From: Pseudomonas sp. RIT623
GTDB taxonomy: Bacteria; Pseudomonadota; Gammaproteobacteria; Pseudomonadales; Pseudomonadaceae
Direction of reading: 5' to 3'
Length of the DNA: 64,000 nucleotides
Assembly (NCBI RefSeq): GCF_004519305.1
Contig: NZ_SOZA01000020.1
Span: forward strand, 24,999 to 88,998
Of this stretch, positions 8,643 through 17,903 are shown piece by piece; within the stretch, counting starts at the first letter, position 1; every line of letters begins with the position of its first letter. The translations under genes were made by a program, and so were the position numbers. The notes under the pieces are model-generated. The model ran no database searches. It had not been told where the DNA came from and saw only the letters and a program-made list of their open reading frames with translations.

Positions 8643-9974
8643 ATGAACTTCGCCCAACTCGGCCTGATCGAACCGCTGCTGCGCACCCTGCAGACGCTGG
8701 ACTACACCACCCCCACCCCGGTCCAGGCCAAGGCCATTCCCGCCGTGCTCGCCGGCCGCGACCTGATGGCCGCGGCCCAGACCGGTACCGGCAAGACCGC
8801 CGGCTTCGCCCTGCCGGTGTTGCAGCGCCTGGCCCTGGAAGGGGAGAAGGTGGCCAGCAATTCGATCCGCGCGCTGGTGCTGGTGCCGACCCGCGAGCTG
8901 GCCGAACAGGTGCACGCCAATGTGCGCGAGTATGCCGAGAACCTGCCGCTGTCCACCTATGCGGTGTACGGCGGGGTCAGCATCAACCCGCAGATGATGC
9001 GCCTGCGCCGTGGTGTCGACCTGCTGGTGGCCACCCCAGGGCGGTTGCTCGACCTGTTCCGGCAGAACGCCATCAAGTTCGGCCAGGTGCAGACCCTGGT
9101 GCTCGACGAAGCCGACCGCATGCTCGACCTGGGCTTCGCCGAAGAGTTGCAGGCGGTGTACGCCGCGCTGCCGCGCAAGCGCCAGACGCTGCTGTTTTCC
9201 GCCACCTTCTCCGAGCAGATCCGCCTGCTCGCCGGCCTGGCCCTGAACGACCCGCTGAGCATCGAGGTCAGCCCGCGCAACACCACCGCCAGCACGGTCA
9301 AGCAGTGGCTGGTGCCTGTGGATAAAAAACGCAAGGCCGACCTGTTCTGCCACCTGCTGCGCAAGCAGCGCTGGAAGCAGGTGCTGGTGTTCGCCAAGAC
9401 CCGCAATGGCGTGGACCAACTGGTCGAGCGCCTGCTGGCCGAGGGCGTGAATGCCGACGGCATCCACGGCGATCGCCCGCAAGCGACCCGCCAGCGTGCG
9501 CTGGACAGCTTCAAGGCCCGTGAAGTCCAGGTACTGGTGGCCACCGATGTCGCTGCCCGCGGCCTGGACATCGACGACCTGCCGCTGGTGGTCAACCTCG
9601 ACCTGCCGATTGTCGCCGAGGACTATGTGCACCGTATCGGCCGCACTGGCCGTGCCGGCAACAAGGGCGAGGCGATCTCGCTGGTGTGCGCCGATGAGGT
9701 GAACCTGCTGGCCTCGATCGAGACGCTGATTCGCCAGCAGTTGCCACGCCATGAAGAGCCGGACTTCATCCCCGACCACCGGGTGCCGCAGATCGACGCT
9801 AGCGGCCAGGTGGTGAAGAAACCGAAGAAGCCGAAAAAGCCCAAGGAGAACAGCGCCAAGCGCGGCCTGGGGCGTTGGATGGACAGCGCCGAGGCTGGCG
9901 CCGCGCAGCCGCCGGTGAAGGCCGTGCGCAAGGTCCCGAGCTTCGGCGCGAAGCCGGGCAAGCGCAAGCCCTGA
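8643..9974 (+). CDS. rhlE: DEAD-box RNA helicase, RhlE type
   Basis: 443 residues. Q motif (FAQLGL...TPTPVQAKAIP), AQTGTGKT (Walker A, near residue 47), PTRELAEQ, VLDEADRMLDLGF (DEAD box, near 153), SATF, and HRIGRTGRAG (motif VI, near 333) are all present. The C-terminal tail is short, basic and lysine-rich (KKPKKPKKPKE), as in RhlE proteins that act on ribosomal or degradosome RNA. The upstream gap to the EamA gene is 54 bp; co-transcription is possible but not shown. Confidence 0.92.
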   Translation: MNFAQLGLIEPLLRTLQTLDYTTPTPVQAKAIPAVLAGRDLMAAAQTGTGKTAGFALPVLQRLALEGEKVASNSIRALVLVPTRELAEQVHANVREYAENLPLSTYAVYGGVSINPQMMRLRRGVDLLVATPGRLLDLFRQNAIKFGQVQTLVLDEADRMLDLGFAEELQAVYAALPRKRQTLLFSATFSEQIRLLAGLALNDPLSIEVSPRNTTASTVKQWLVPVDKKRKADLFCHLLRKQRWKQVLVFAKTRNGVDQLVERLLAEGVNADGIHGDRPQATRQRALDSFKAREVQVLVATDVAARGLDIDDLPLVVNLDLPIVAEDYVHRIGRTGRAGNKGEAISLVCADEVNLLASIETLIRQQLPRHEEPDFIPDHRVPQIDASGQVVKKPKKPKKPKENSAKRGLGRWMDSAEAGAAQPPVKAVRKVPSFGAKPGKRKP

Positions 9975-9979
9975 AGCGC

Positions 9980-10037
9980 TTCGCCGGCAAGGCCGGCTCC
10001 TGCAGGTGACTGCGTAGGAGCCAGCCTTGCTGGCGAA
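9980..10037. repeat. Inverted REP pair
   Basis: TTCGCCGGCAAGGCCGGCTCCTG faces GTAGGAGCCAGCCTTGCTGGCGAAC across a short spacer between two convergent genes. It may also act as a transcription barrier. Confidence 0.85.
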
Positions 10038-10044
10038 CAGGGAC

Positions 10045-11286
10045 TTACGCCGGGCGCATCAGCCAATCCGCCGCGGCATTTCCCGCGCGCAAACCACTGG
10101 CGAAACACGCCGTCAGCAGGTACCCGCCGGTTGGCGCCTCCCAGTCCAGCATCTCGCCGGCGCAGAACACCCCAGGCAAGCCCGTCAGCATCAAGCCCGG
10201 GTCCAACTCTTCGAAACGCACGCCCCCGGCGCTGCTGATCGCTTCGTCCAGCGGCCGCGCGCGCACCAGGGTGATCGGCAATGCCTTGAGCGCCGCCGCC
10301 AGCCGCTGCGGCTCGGCAAAGGTCGCGGGGTCGGTGAGTTCGCGCAACAGCGCAGCCTTCACCCCGTCGATACCCAGCTGACCGTGCAGGTGCTTGGCCA
10401 TCGATCGCGAACCCCGGGGCTTGGCCAGGGCCTGGGCGATCTTGTCCACAGGCCGGTCCGGTAGCAGGTCGAGTAGCAGGGTGGCCTGTCCGTCACGATT
10501 GATCGCCTCGCGCAGGGGCGCGGACCATGCATACACCAGGCTGCCTTCCACGCCCTGGGCGGTGAGGATGAATTCACCCTTGCGCGGCGCGACGCCTGGC
10601 ATGGCCAGGGCAATGTTCTTCAGCGGCGCGCCGGCGAACTTACTCTTGAGCAGGTCGCTCCAGCCCGCCACCTCGAAGCCGCAGTTGCTCGCCTGCAACG
10701 GCGAGATATCCACACCGCGCTCGGCCAGCAGCGCCACCCAGGCGCCGTCCGAACCCAGGCGCGCCCAGCTGCCACCGCCCATGGCCAACACCACGGCGTC
10801 GGCGCGCAGTTGCAACTCACCCTGTGGATAAGCGATCCGCAAGGTGCCATCGGCGTTCCAGCCCAACCAGCGGTGACGGGTGTGGATAACCACCCCGGCC
10901 TCGCGCAGGCGCTTGAGCCAGGCGCGCAGCAGCGGCGCGGCCTTCATGTCGCGGGGGAACACCCGGCCCGAGGTACCGACGAAGGTTTCGATGCCCAGGC
11001 CGTGAATCCACTGGCGCAGGGCCTCGGCGTCGAAGCCGCGCAGCAGCGCGTCGATGTCGCCCTGGCGTTCGGCGTAGCGGCCGACGAAGGCGGGGTAGGG
11101 CTCGGAATGGGTGATGTTCATGCCGCCGACCCCGGCCAGCAGGAACTTGCGACCCACCGAGGGCATGGCGTCGAACACCTCGACCGCCACCCCGCGTCGG
11201 GCCAGGGCCTCGGCGGCCATCAGGCCGGCAGGGCCGCCACCGATCACGGCGACAAGGGGACGGGAACTGGGGCGGGGATCGTTCAT
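10045..11286 (-). CDS. BaiN-like flavoprotein (TIGR03862 type)
   Basis: 413 residues from the ATG at 11286 (MNDPRPSSRPLVAVIGGGPAG). Another ATG at 11319 is in frame and cannot be excluded, since neither has a strong ribosome site. N-terminal FAD-binding GGGPAGLMAAEAL, then GRKFLLAGVGGMNITHSE, and a C-terminal FCAGEMLDWEAPTGGYLLTACFASG that binds FAD, as in the YhiN/BaiN family. It is probably a cytoplasmic flavin-dependent oxidoreductase; the substrate is unknown in Pseudomonas. It is convergent with rhlE across a REP pair. Confidence 0.88.
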   Translation of the reverse strand: MNDPRPSSRPLVAVIGGGPAGLMAAEALARRGVAVEVFDAMPSVGRKFLLAGVGGMNITHSEPYPAFVGRYAERQGDIDALLRGFDAEALRQWIHGLGIETFVGTSGRVFPRDMKAAPLLRAWLKRLREAGVVIHTRHRWLGWNADGTLRIAYPQGELQLRADAVVLAMGGGSWARLGSDGAWVALLAERGVDISPLQASNCGFEVAGWSDLLKSKFAGAPLKNIALAMPGVAPRKGEFILTAQGVEGSLVYAWSAPLREAINRDGQATLLLDLLPDRPVDKIAQALAKPRGSRSMAKHLHGQLGIDGVKAALLRELTDPATFAEPQRLAAALKALPITLVRARPLDEAISSAGGVRFEELDPGLMLTGLPGVFCAGEMLDWEAPTGGYLLTACFASGLRAGNAAADWLMRPA

Positions 11287-11435
11287 GGTGGGCGACAGGC
11301 TGTGGAAAAGAGCGCGCATTCTACCCCAGCGCGCCCTGCCCAGGTACTGCTCAAAAAATGAGCAACCCTTTGCAGCTCACGCAGTTAAAGGGCTGGCGCG
11401 GCTTTCCCGCAGGTTATCCACAGGCGGTTCCACAG

Positions 11436-12350
11436 TCATTGTGAACAACCGATGACCCGCGCGGCGCTGTGATGGAGGATGCCGTGGCGCCGGGCCAGGG
11501 CGAGGCGGTCCTTGCTGTAGCCACCGCCGATCACCCCCACCACCGGGATGTCGCGGCCCAGGCACTGGCGCAGCACGTGCTCGTCGCGGGCGGCCAGGCC
11601 CGCGTCGGTCAGCTGCAGGTAACCCAGGGCGTCGTCCTGGTGCACGTCGACCCCGGCGTCGTACAGCACCAGGTCGGGCTGGTACAGCGGCAGCAGGTAG
11701 TTCAGCGCGTCTTCCACCACCTTGAGGTAGGCCTGGTCGTTCATGCCGCGCGGCAGGGGGATGTCCCAGTCGCTCTGGGCCTTGCGCGCCGGGAAGTTCT
11801 GCTCGCAGTGCAGCGACACGGTGATCGCCTCGGGGGTGTCATGGAGGATGCGCGCGGTGCCGTCGCCCTGGTGCACGTCGCAGTCGAAGATCAGCACCCG
11901 CTGCACCCGCCCGGCCTGCAGCAGGTACTGGCTGATCACCGCCAGGTCGTTGAAGATGCAAAAACCGGCGGGGTGATCGTAATGGGCATGGTGGGTGCCG
12001 CCGGCCAGGTGGCAGGCGATGCCGTGCTGCAACGCCTGCTCGGCGGCCAGCAGCGAGCCGCCGACCGCGCGCACGGTGCGTCGGGCCAGGGCTTCGCTCC
12101 AGGGCAGGCCCAGGCGGCGCTGGTCCTCGCGGGACAGCTCGCCATTCATGTAGCGCTCGATGTAGTCGCGGTCATGGGCCAGGGCGAGGATGTCATTGGG
12201 GCAGATTTCAGGACGCAGCAGGGCCTCGTCGCTGGTCAGGCCACTGTCCACCAGGTGATCGCGCAGCAGGCGGAACTTGGCCATCGGGAAGCGATGGTCA
12301 GGGGGAAATTCAGGGCTGTAGTCGTCGTGGTAGATCAGCGGCAGGGGCAT
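11436..12350 (-). CDS. Histone deacetylase / acetylpolyamine amidohydrolase family protein
   Basis: 304 residues from the ATG at 12350 (MPLPLIYHDDYSPEFPPDHRFPM), the standard family start; longer in-frame extensions run into a REP element. Zinc and catalytic motifs are intact: GGTHHAHYDHPAGFCIFND near residue 129, IFDCDVHQGDGTA near 164, and YDAGVDVHQDD near 244. Bacterial members deacetylate acetylpolyamines or acetoin-type or lysine substrates; which one applies here is not visible. It lies head to tail with the flavoprotein gene on the same strand, 150 bp apart. Confidence 0.9.
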   Translation of the reverse strand: MPLPLIYHDDYSPEFPPDHRFPMAKFRLLRDHLVDSGLTSDEALLRPEICPNDILALAHDRDYIERYMNGELSREDQRRLGLPWSEALARRTVRAVGGSLLAAEQALQHGIACHLAGGTHHAHYDHPAGFCIFNDLAVISQYLLQAGRVQRVLIFDCDVHQGDGTARILHDTPEAITVSLHCEQNFPARKAQSDWDIPLPRGMNDQAYLKVVEDALNYLLPLYQPDLVLYDAGVDVHQDDALGYLQLTDAGLAARDEHVLRQCLGRDIPVVGVIGGGYSKDRLALARRHGILHHSAARVIGCSQ

Positions 12351-12431
12351 GGTGTCGGCGCGGTGGGGGCGAGTGCCGATCTTGCCAGTATTGCTGGCGC
12401 CGATGCCAATGCAATCGAGCGTGGCTGGTGT

Positions 12432-12508
12432 CGGCTTGCCGGCGAACAGTGGCACAGCCGGTGCCACCCGCCGCGCCGACGGGTTCGCCAGCAAGCTGGC
12501 TCCTACAG
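12432..12508. repeat. Inverted REP pair
   Basis: CGGCTTGCCGGCGAAC and TTCGCCAGCAAGCTGGCTCCTAC enclose a GGCACAGCCGGTGCC spacer, between the deacetylase start and the decayed phosphatase. Confidence 0.85.
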
Positions 12509-12519
12509 GGGGTGTGGGC

Positions 12520-12905
12520 TCAGCGGCTGCTGGAGGCCAGCACCCGCTGCCAGTCTGGCTCGTTCAGGCGCCCGAGGATGCGCGCCTTGCCGCTACCATC
12601 CACCGAGACGAACAGCGCGCTGGCATAGCCGCTGGCACGCTCGCCACCAGGAACATGCTGCACGCGGGCGAAATGGTCGATGCAGCCGTTGTGGGTCACC
12701 AGCAGCAAATTGTGCCCAGGCCGCAGGCGGCGCCGAGGGGCATGGGCGAACAGCGGCGCCGGGGGCGGGCCAGGATGGCCGGGTTGGGCAAGGTGTTGCT
12801 GGGCAGCATGCGTCACTCCGATGGCAGTGCGGCGTCGACGGTGGCCGCTGTGTCTGCCAGCATTCTGCGCAGCCGGCTGTCGGAGGGCGGTGAAGCCGAT
12901 GTGAA
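12520..12905 (-). pseudogene. Decayed histidine phosphatase, 3' part only
   Basis: From about 12717 down to the stop, one frame reads GHNLLLVTHNGCIDHFARV...ASGYASALFVSVDGSGKARILGRLNEPDWQRVL, which matches the C-terminal half of small exported histidine phosphatases (LVTHNG is the second catalytic-histidine region). From about 12905 to 12810 a different frame reads PPSDSRLRRMLADTAATVDAALPS, which fits the part just before it. The two pieces are out of frame, and the N-terminal RHG half is absent, since the GNAT gene begins at 12983. It is therefore a truncated and frameshifted remnant. Assignment rests on motif memory, not on a search. Confidence 0.6.
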
Positions 12906-12982
12906 AAAAGCATCGCACTGGGTACGGGCGCGCGGATCGGCCTACGCTGTACACTGGCGCACTGCGATTCTGGAGCCCCGCG

Positions 12983-13552
12983 ATGCCCCCCATCCTCGAA
13001 CTGGAAAGCCCGCGCCTGGTGTTGCGCCAATGGCAGGACGACGACCTGAGCGAATTCGCCGCGCTGTGCGCTGATCCGCAGGTGATGCGCTATTTCCCCG
13101 CGCCGATGAACCGGGTGGAGGCTGCCGCATTGATCGGCCGCATCCGTGGCCACTTCAACGAATACGGCTTTGGCTTGTGGGCGCTGGAGCGCAAGGACAG
13201 CGGCGCCTTCATCGGCATGACCGGGCTGCTCAACGTCAGCTTCGACGCAGCGTTCGCCCCGGCCGTGGAGATCGGCTGGCGCTTGGCCCGGCGCCACTGG
13301 GGCCTGGGCTTTGCCAGCGAGGCGGCGTGGGCCTGCCTGCGCTGTGCCTTCGCCCAGTTGCAGCTGGACGAGGTGGTGTCGTTCACCAGCGAAAACAACG
13401 TGCCCTCGCAGAAAGTCATGCAGGCCATCGGCATGGTCCAGGACCTGGACGGCAGCTTCGAGCATCCGCGCCTGGCGGTTGGCGATCCATTGCGTGCCCA
13501 TGTGCTGTATCGCATCGACCGAGCGCGCTGGCAACAGAACCTGCGCGGTTGA
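12983..13552 (+). CDS. GNAT N-acetyltransferase, RimJ/RimL-like
   Basis: 189 residues. It opens LELESPRLVLRQWQDDDLSEFAAL, the typical RimJ/RimL-like start, with the acetyl-CoA region VEIGWRLARRHWGLGFASEAA near residue 93 and the closing SENNVPSQKVMQAIGM. Members acetylate protein N-termini or small amines; the substrate is not predictable here. It is followed after 90 bp by tesB on the same strand. Confidence 0.9.
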   Translation: MPPILELESPRLVLRQWQDDDLSEFAALCADPQVMRYFPAPMNRVEAAALIGRIRGHFNEYGFGLWALERKDSGAFIGMTGLLNVSFDAAFAPAVEIGWRLARRHWGLGFASEAAWACLRCAFAQLQLDEVVSFTSENNVPSQKVMQAIGMVQDLDGSFEHPRLAVGDPLRAHVLYRIDRARWQQNLRG

Positions 13553-13642
13553 ATGCACGGGTATTCACTCGACGGGTTGAATGACAAACCTTGTATCATT
13601 TGCCGACATAACAGCACCGTGACGCCTTGCCAGGAGATGCCC

Positions 13643-14512
13643 ATGAGCCATGTACTCGACGATCTGGTCGATTTGCTGAGCCTCGAGTCCATCGAGGAGA
13701 ACCTGTTCCGCGGACGCAGCCAGGACCTGGGCTTTCGCCAGCTGTACGGTGGCCAGGTGCTCGGCCAGTCGTTGTCGGCGGCCAGCCAGACGGTCGAGGA
13801 CGCGCGCCATGTACATTCGCTGCATGGCTATTTCCTGCGCCCAGGCGATGCCAGCATGCCGGTGGTCTACTCGGTGGACCGCGTGCGCGATGGCGGCAGT
13901 TTCAGCACCCGGCGGGTGACGGCGATCCAGAAGGGCCAGCCGATCTTCACCTGCAGCGCGTCGTTCCAGTACGACGAGGAGGGTTTCGAGCACCAGGCGC
14001 AAATGCCCGAGGTGGTCGGCCCGGAGAACCTGCCCAGCGAGGTCGAGCTGGCCCACAAGCTGGCCGACAAGCTGCCCGAACGCATCCGCGAGAAAGTGCT
14101 GTGCGCCAAGCCCATCGAGATCCGCCCGGTGACCGAGCGCGACCCGTTCGACCCCAAGCCGGGCGACCCGGTCAAGTACGCCTGGTTCCGTGCCGACGGC
14201 ACGCTCCCGGACATCCCCGCGCTGCACAAGTACCTGCTGGCCTACGCCTCGGACTTCGGCTTGCTGACCACCTCGCTGCTGCCCCATGGCCGCTCGGTGT
14301 GGCAGAAGGACATGCAGATCGCCAGCCTCGACCACTCGCTGTGGTTCCACCGCGACCTGCGCGCCGACGAATGGTTGCTGTACGCCACCGACAGCCCCTG
14401 GGCAGGCAATGCCCGTGGCTTCTGCCGTGGCAGCATCTTCAACCGCGCCGGCCAGTTGGTGGCCTCGTCCACCCAGGAAGGCTTGATCCGCCATCGCCAG
14501 GACTGGGCATGA
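13643..14512 (+). CDS. tesB: Acyl-CoA thioesterase II
   Basis: 289 residues from the ATG at 13643 (MSHVLDDLVDLLSLE), with AGGAGA six bases upstream. A double-hotdog enzyme that hydrolyses medium- to long-chain acyl-CoA. Typical TesB features: RGRSQDLGFRQLYGGQVLGQ near residue 23, HSLHGYFLRPGD near 58, ASLDHSLWFHRD near 232, and the closing GSIFNRAGQLVASSTQEGLIR. The stop overlaps the start of the next gene by 4 bp (ATGA), so the two are translationally coupled. Confidence 0.95.
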   Translation: MSHVLDDLVDLLSLESIEENLFRGRSQDLGFRQLYGGQVLGQSLSAASQTVEDARHVHSLHGYFLRPGDASMPVVYSVDRVRDGGSFSTRRVTAIQKGQPIFTCSASFQYDEEGFEHQAQMPEVVGPENLPSEVELAHKLADKLPERIREKVLCAKPIEIRPVTERDPFDPKPGDPVKYAWFRADGTLPDIPALHKYLLAYASDFGLLTTSLLPHGRSVWQKDMQIASLDHSLWFHRDLRADEWLLYATDSPWAGNARGFCRGSIFNRAGQLVASSTQEGLIRHRQDWA

Positions 14513-15108
14513 GCCTGGGCGAGATCCGCCACTGGGTGTTCGACATGGACGGCACCCTGACCGTGGCCGTGCATGATTTCGCGGCCATTCGCGAGGCGCT
14601 GGGCATCCCGGCCACGCACGATATCCTCACCCACCTGGCCGCGTTGCCGGCAGATGAAGCGGCGGCCAAGCACGCTTGGCTGTTGGAGCACGAGCGCGAC
14701 CTGGCGCTGGCCTCGCAGGCCGCGGTCGGGGCGGTGGAGCTGGTGCGTGAGTTGGCCGCGCGCGATTGCCGGCTGGCGATCCTCACCCGTAACGCCCGCG
14801 AGTTGGCCCATGTGACCCTGCAAGCCATCGGCCTGGCCGACTGCTTCCCGGTCGAGCAGATTCTTGGGCGTGACGAGGCCGCGCCCAAGCCCAGCCCGGA
14901 TGGGCTGCTGCAGATCGCCCGGGCCTGGGGCGTGGCGCCTGGCGAGATGGTGATGGTCGGCGACTACCGCTTCGACCTCGATTGCGGCCGCGCCGCTGGC
15001 ACCCGCACCGTGCTGGTGAACCTGCCGGACAACCCCTGGCCGCAATTGGTCGATTGGCATGCGCCGGATTGCCGGGCGTTGAAGGCGTTGCTGCTGGACG
15101 CTCAGTGA
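14509..15108 (+). CDS. HAD-superfamily phosphatase
   Basis: 199 residues. The HAD motif I is HWVFDMDGTLTV near residue 10, motif II is ILTRNA near 90, motif III is the lysine in EAAPKPSPDG near 126, and motif IV is MVMVGDYRFDLDCGRAAG near 146. It resembles phosphoglycolate or beta-phosphoglucomutase-like phosphatases; the substrate is unknown. It overlaps tesB by ATGA, so co-expression is likely. REP elements follow the stop. Confidence 0.9.
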   Translation: MSLGEIRHWVFDMDGTLTVAVHDFAAIREALGIPATHDILTHLAALPADEAAAKHAWLLEHERDLALASQAAVGAVELVRELAARDCRLAILTRNARELAHVTLQAIGLADCFPVEQILGRDEAAPKPSPDGLLQIARAWGVAPGEMVMVGDYRFDLDCGRAAGTRTVLVNLPDNPWPQLVDWHAPDCRALKALLLDAQ

Positions 15109-15128
15109 CACTGGATTTTTCCTGGCGC

Positions 15129-15341
15129 CGGTGTTCGCAACGGTTACGGCCTGCAATACCCGTAGGAGCCAGCTTGCTGGCGAACCAGGCGACGCGGAGG
15201 ATGGCACCGGCTGCGCCGGTGTTCACAACGCTTACGGCCTGCAATACCCGTAGGAGCCAGCCTTGCTGGCGAACCAGGCGACGCGGAGGATGGCACCGGC
15301 TATGCCGGTGTTCGCGGCTAAAGCCGCTCCTACAGGGACCG
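15129..15341. repeat. REP elements in an 88 bp direct repeat
   Basis: GGTGTTCGCAACGGTTACGG...GTAGGAG at 15129/15162 recurs as GGTGTTCACAACGCTTACGG...GTAGGAG at 15217/15250, a period of 88 bp. A final GCGGCTAAAGCCGCTCCTAC closes the block at 15341. It is a two-unit version of the array at 6571, but with a different spacer. Confidence 0.9.
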
Positions 15342-15429
15342 TGCCGGTTCGCCATTGGCGATGGGCGCACACCAGGCTGGAGACCTGTCTAAGCTGCACT
15401 GCACCTTTCCCCCGATGGAGACGCCTCTC

Positions 15430-16440
15430 ATGAGCAGCAAAGCCATCTACATCCAACCCGGCGGCGGCTACGACAAGGTCCAGGTCGGCACCTGCGAGGC
15501 CGTCGCGCCCAAGGCCGGCGAAATCACCGTGCGCCTGCACGCCAGTTCCCTCAATTACCATGACTTTGCCGTGGTCAGCGGCATGTGGGGGCCGAGCGAG
15601 CGCCGTATCCCCATGGCCGATGGTGCCGGCGAGGTCATCGCGGTGGGCGCCGGTGTCAGCGAGTTCCAGGTCGGCGATGCGGTGGTCAGCACCTTCTTCC
15701 CCGACTGGCTCGACGGCCAGGCCCAGGTCGAAGGCTTCGCCAGCGTGCCGGGCGATGGCATCGACGGCTACGCCCGCGAGCAGGTGACCGCCCGCGCCAC
15801 CTCGTTCACCCATGCGCCCAAGGGCTACAGCCATGCCGAGTCGGCGACCCTGACCACCGCCGGGCTCACGGCCTGGCGCGCGCTGATGAGCGATGACCAC
15901 CTCAAGCCGGGTGACAGCGTGCTGGTGCAGGGCACCGGTGGCGTGTCTATCTTCGCCTTGCAGTTCGCCAAGCTGGCCGGCGCCACGGTGATCGCCACTT
16001 CGTCCAGCGATGCCAAGCTCGAGCGCCTCAAGGCTCTTGGCGCGGACCACCTGATCAACTACAAGACCACGCCGGCATGGGGCGAGAAAGTGCGTGAGCT
16101 CACTGCTGGACGTGGCGTGGACCATGTGATCGAAGTCGGCGGCCCGGCCACTCTGGAGCAATCGATGATCGCCGCGCGCATCGGTGGGCATGTGTCGTTG
16201 ATCGGCATCCTTACCGGTGTCGCCGGACAGTTGCCGTTGGTCCAGGCGCTGGTGCGGCAGATCCGCCTGCAAGGGGTACTGGTGGGCAGCCGCGCGCAAC
16301 AGCAGGCGATGGTCCGCGCCATCGACGCCAATGGCCTGCGGCCGGTGGTGGACAAGCACTTTGAACTGGAGCAGATCGTCGAGGCGTTCCGCTACCAGGA
16401 GAGCAACCGGCATTTCGGCAAGATTTGCCTGACCTGGTGA
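15430..16440 (+). CDS. Zinc-independent alcohol dehydrogenase / quinone oxidoreductase family
   Basis: 336 residues from the ATG at 15430 (MSSKAIYIQPGGGYDKVQV). Medium-chain dehydrogenase fold: GroES-like N-terminal half with LHASSLNYHDFAVVSG, then a Rossmann domain with GTGGVSIFALQFAKLAGA near residue 176. The zinc-binding cysteine cluster is missing, so it is probably NADPH-dependent and quinone-reductase-like. C-terminal VVDKHFELEQIVEAFRYQESNRHFGKICL is typical of the group. Single gene flanked by REP elements; substrate unknown. Confidence 0.88.
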   Translation: MSSKAIYIQPGGGYDKVQVGTCEAVAPKAGEITVRLHASSLNYHDFAVVSGMWGPSERRIPMADGAGEVIAVGAGVSEFQVGDAVVSTFFPDWLDGQAQVEGFASVPGDGIDGYAREQVTARATSFTHAPKGYSHAESATLTTAGLTAWRALMSDDHLKPGDSVLVQGTGGVSIFALQFAKLAGATVIATSSSDAKLERLKALGADHLINYKTTPAWGEKVRELTAGRGVDHVIEVGGPATLEQSMIAARIGGHVSLIGILTGVAGQLPLVQALVRQIRLQGVLVGSRAQQQAMVRAIDANGLRPVVDKHFELEQIVEAFRYQESNRHFGKICLTW

Positions 16441-16491
16441 TGCAGCAGATGGCTTGCGGGTGATCTCATGGTCCTCGCTGGCGCAATCCCT

Positions 16492-16570
16492 GCAGGAGCG
16501 GGCCGCGAACACCGGCGCGGCGGGTGGCAGACACCGCGGCGCCTGGTTCGCCAGCAAGGCTGGCGCCTAC
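16492..16570. repeat. Diverged REP pair
   Basis: GCAGGAGCGGGCCGCGAACACC and TTCGCCAGCAAGGCTGGCGCCTAC face each other around a variant spacer between two convergent genes. Confidence 0.7.
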
Positions 16571-16582
16571 AAGAGGAGCGCT

Positions 16583-17476
16583 TCAGGTATGTGAGAGCAG
16601 TGGGAACATCAGCGGCTGCGCTTGCAGGGCGGTGGCGGTCGAACCCCAGACGAACAACGCATCGTCGTTATCCACAAGCCGGGTGGCGAACCCTTCGCCC
16701 TGCAACGGCGTGAAGCCCAGCACCACCTCGCGGGTCTCGCCGCGGACCAACTCCCCGACAATCTCCAGCAACGCGACCGGCCGTGCGCAGTACACCTCGG
16801 CCAGCAGCATCCGGCCTTGCTCGTGCTCCACCACCACATAGGCGTCATGCGCCGTCGAATAGTGCAGCGCCTCGCGGTACGGGCCCTGGCAATAGAACAT
16901 GGTCTGCGACACATGCGGCTGCAGGCTCAAACGTGCCTGTGGACAACTGCTGGCGACCGTTGCCATGAAATGGCGGCGTTGATCGCTGGCATCGAGGTCA
17001 ACCGGTTTGAAGCTGCTGGCACGCGGGGAGGCCGACCACGGCAGGTAATGCTCGTGCTCGACCACCCGGCGAAAGCCGAACTTCGGGTACAGCTCCAGCA
17101 CCGTGCTGTTGGCAAACAGGTACAGCAGGTCGCAGCGCTTGGCCCAGCGCGACACCAGGCGCTCCATCAGGTAGCGGCTGTAGCCATTGCCTTGGGCCTC
17201 GGGTGCGGTCATCACCGTGCCGATCTGCACGGTGCGCAGGTGCTGGCCGTCGAGGCTGAAGTCGAGTCGGTTGCTCGAGGCGTTGGCCAGCATCTGGCCC
17301 TGGCGCACCAGCGAGCAAGGCTGGTGGTCGTCCGGCCAGAAGCCGGCCTGGTACCAGGCTTCGAAATCGAAGCCGTAGGTCTGTTGGGTCAGGGCATTGA
17401 GTGCGCCGCGCAGGTGCGGGTCGTCGCGGTAGTGCTCGACCAGGCGCAGGCTGGGGTCATCGAGAATGACGGTCAT
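16583..17476 (-). CDS. GNAT-fold acetyltransferase
   Basis: 297 residues. A GNAT core is in the first half: LRTVQIGTVMTAPEAQGNGYSRYLMERLV (acetyl-CoA pocket, near residue 80) then LYLFANSTVLELYPKFGFRRVVEHEHYL. The second half (residues 160-297) is an extra domain with no obvious motif. The enzyme probably acetylates a small molecule. It is convergent with the oxidoreductase gene and divergent from gabP. Confidence 0.82.
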   Translation of the reverse strand: MTVILDDPSLRLVEHYRDDPHLRGALNALTQQTYGFDFEAWYQAGFWPDDHQPCSLVRQGQMLANASSNRLDFSLDGQHLRTVQIGTVMTAPEAQGNGYSRYLMERLVSRWAKRCDLLYLFANSTVLELYPKFGFRRVVEHEHYLPWSASPRASSFKPVDLDASDQRRHFMATVASSCPQARLSLQPHVSQTMFYCQGPYREALHYSTAHDAYVVVEHEQGRMLLAEVYCARPVALLEIVGELVRGETREVVLGFTPLQGEGFATRLVDNDDALFVWGSTATALQAQPLMFPLLSHT

Positions 17477-17903
17477 GGCATCCCTTGCTGTTGGTGAAGT
17501 GGGATGAACGTTACCTGCCGCGCGTTTGCAAAACTGTAAGGCTTTGTGCGGCGGGCTTGCCCCGAGACAGTGCCGGCAGCGTGCTCATCGCCAGCCATTC
17601 TTGACGGGGGAATCCCTGGCGCGACGCGGATTGACGCAAATGGACAAGCCGAACGCGACATCTGCCGCGATCGGGCATGGGGTGTCGTGATCGCGCACCT
17701 ACGGGACGTTCTCGAACAATTTTCCCACCGCCCGGGGGGCTTAAATGAACCCCGAAATCGCCGGTGCGTTGCTCTGTGAAAGCGTGAACAAGGTCAACAA
17801 CAGAGCGTGAGCGACGTGTCATTCTTATTGCTTTTCAAGGAGATACTGTTTCGCCTACGCCTGCCCATCCCGTCCTTGTGTCCGCAAAAAGAGAACAATA
17901 TCA
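17477..17903. other. Divergent promoter region of the GNAT gene and gabP
   Basis: 427 bp, becoming AT-rich only near gabP. No open frame with family resemblance and no convincing RNA or repeat. The promoters for both divergent genes must lie here; I cannot place them confidently. Confidence 0.5.
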
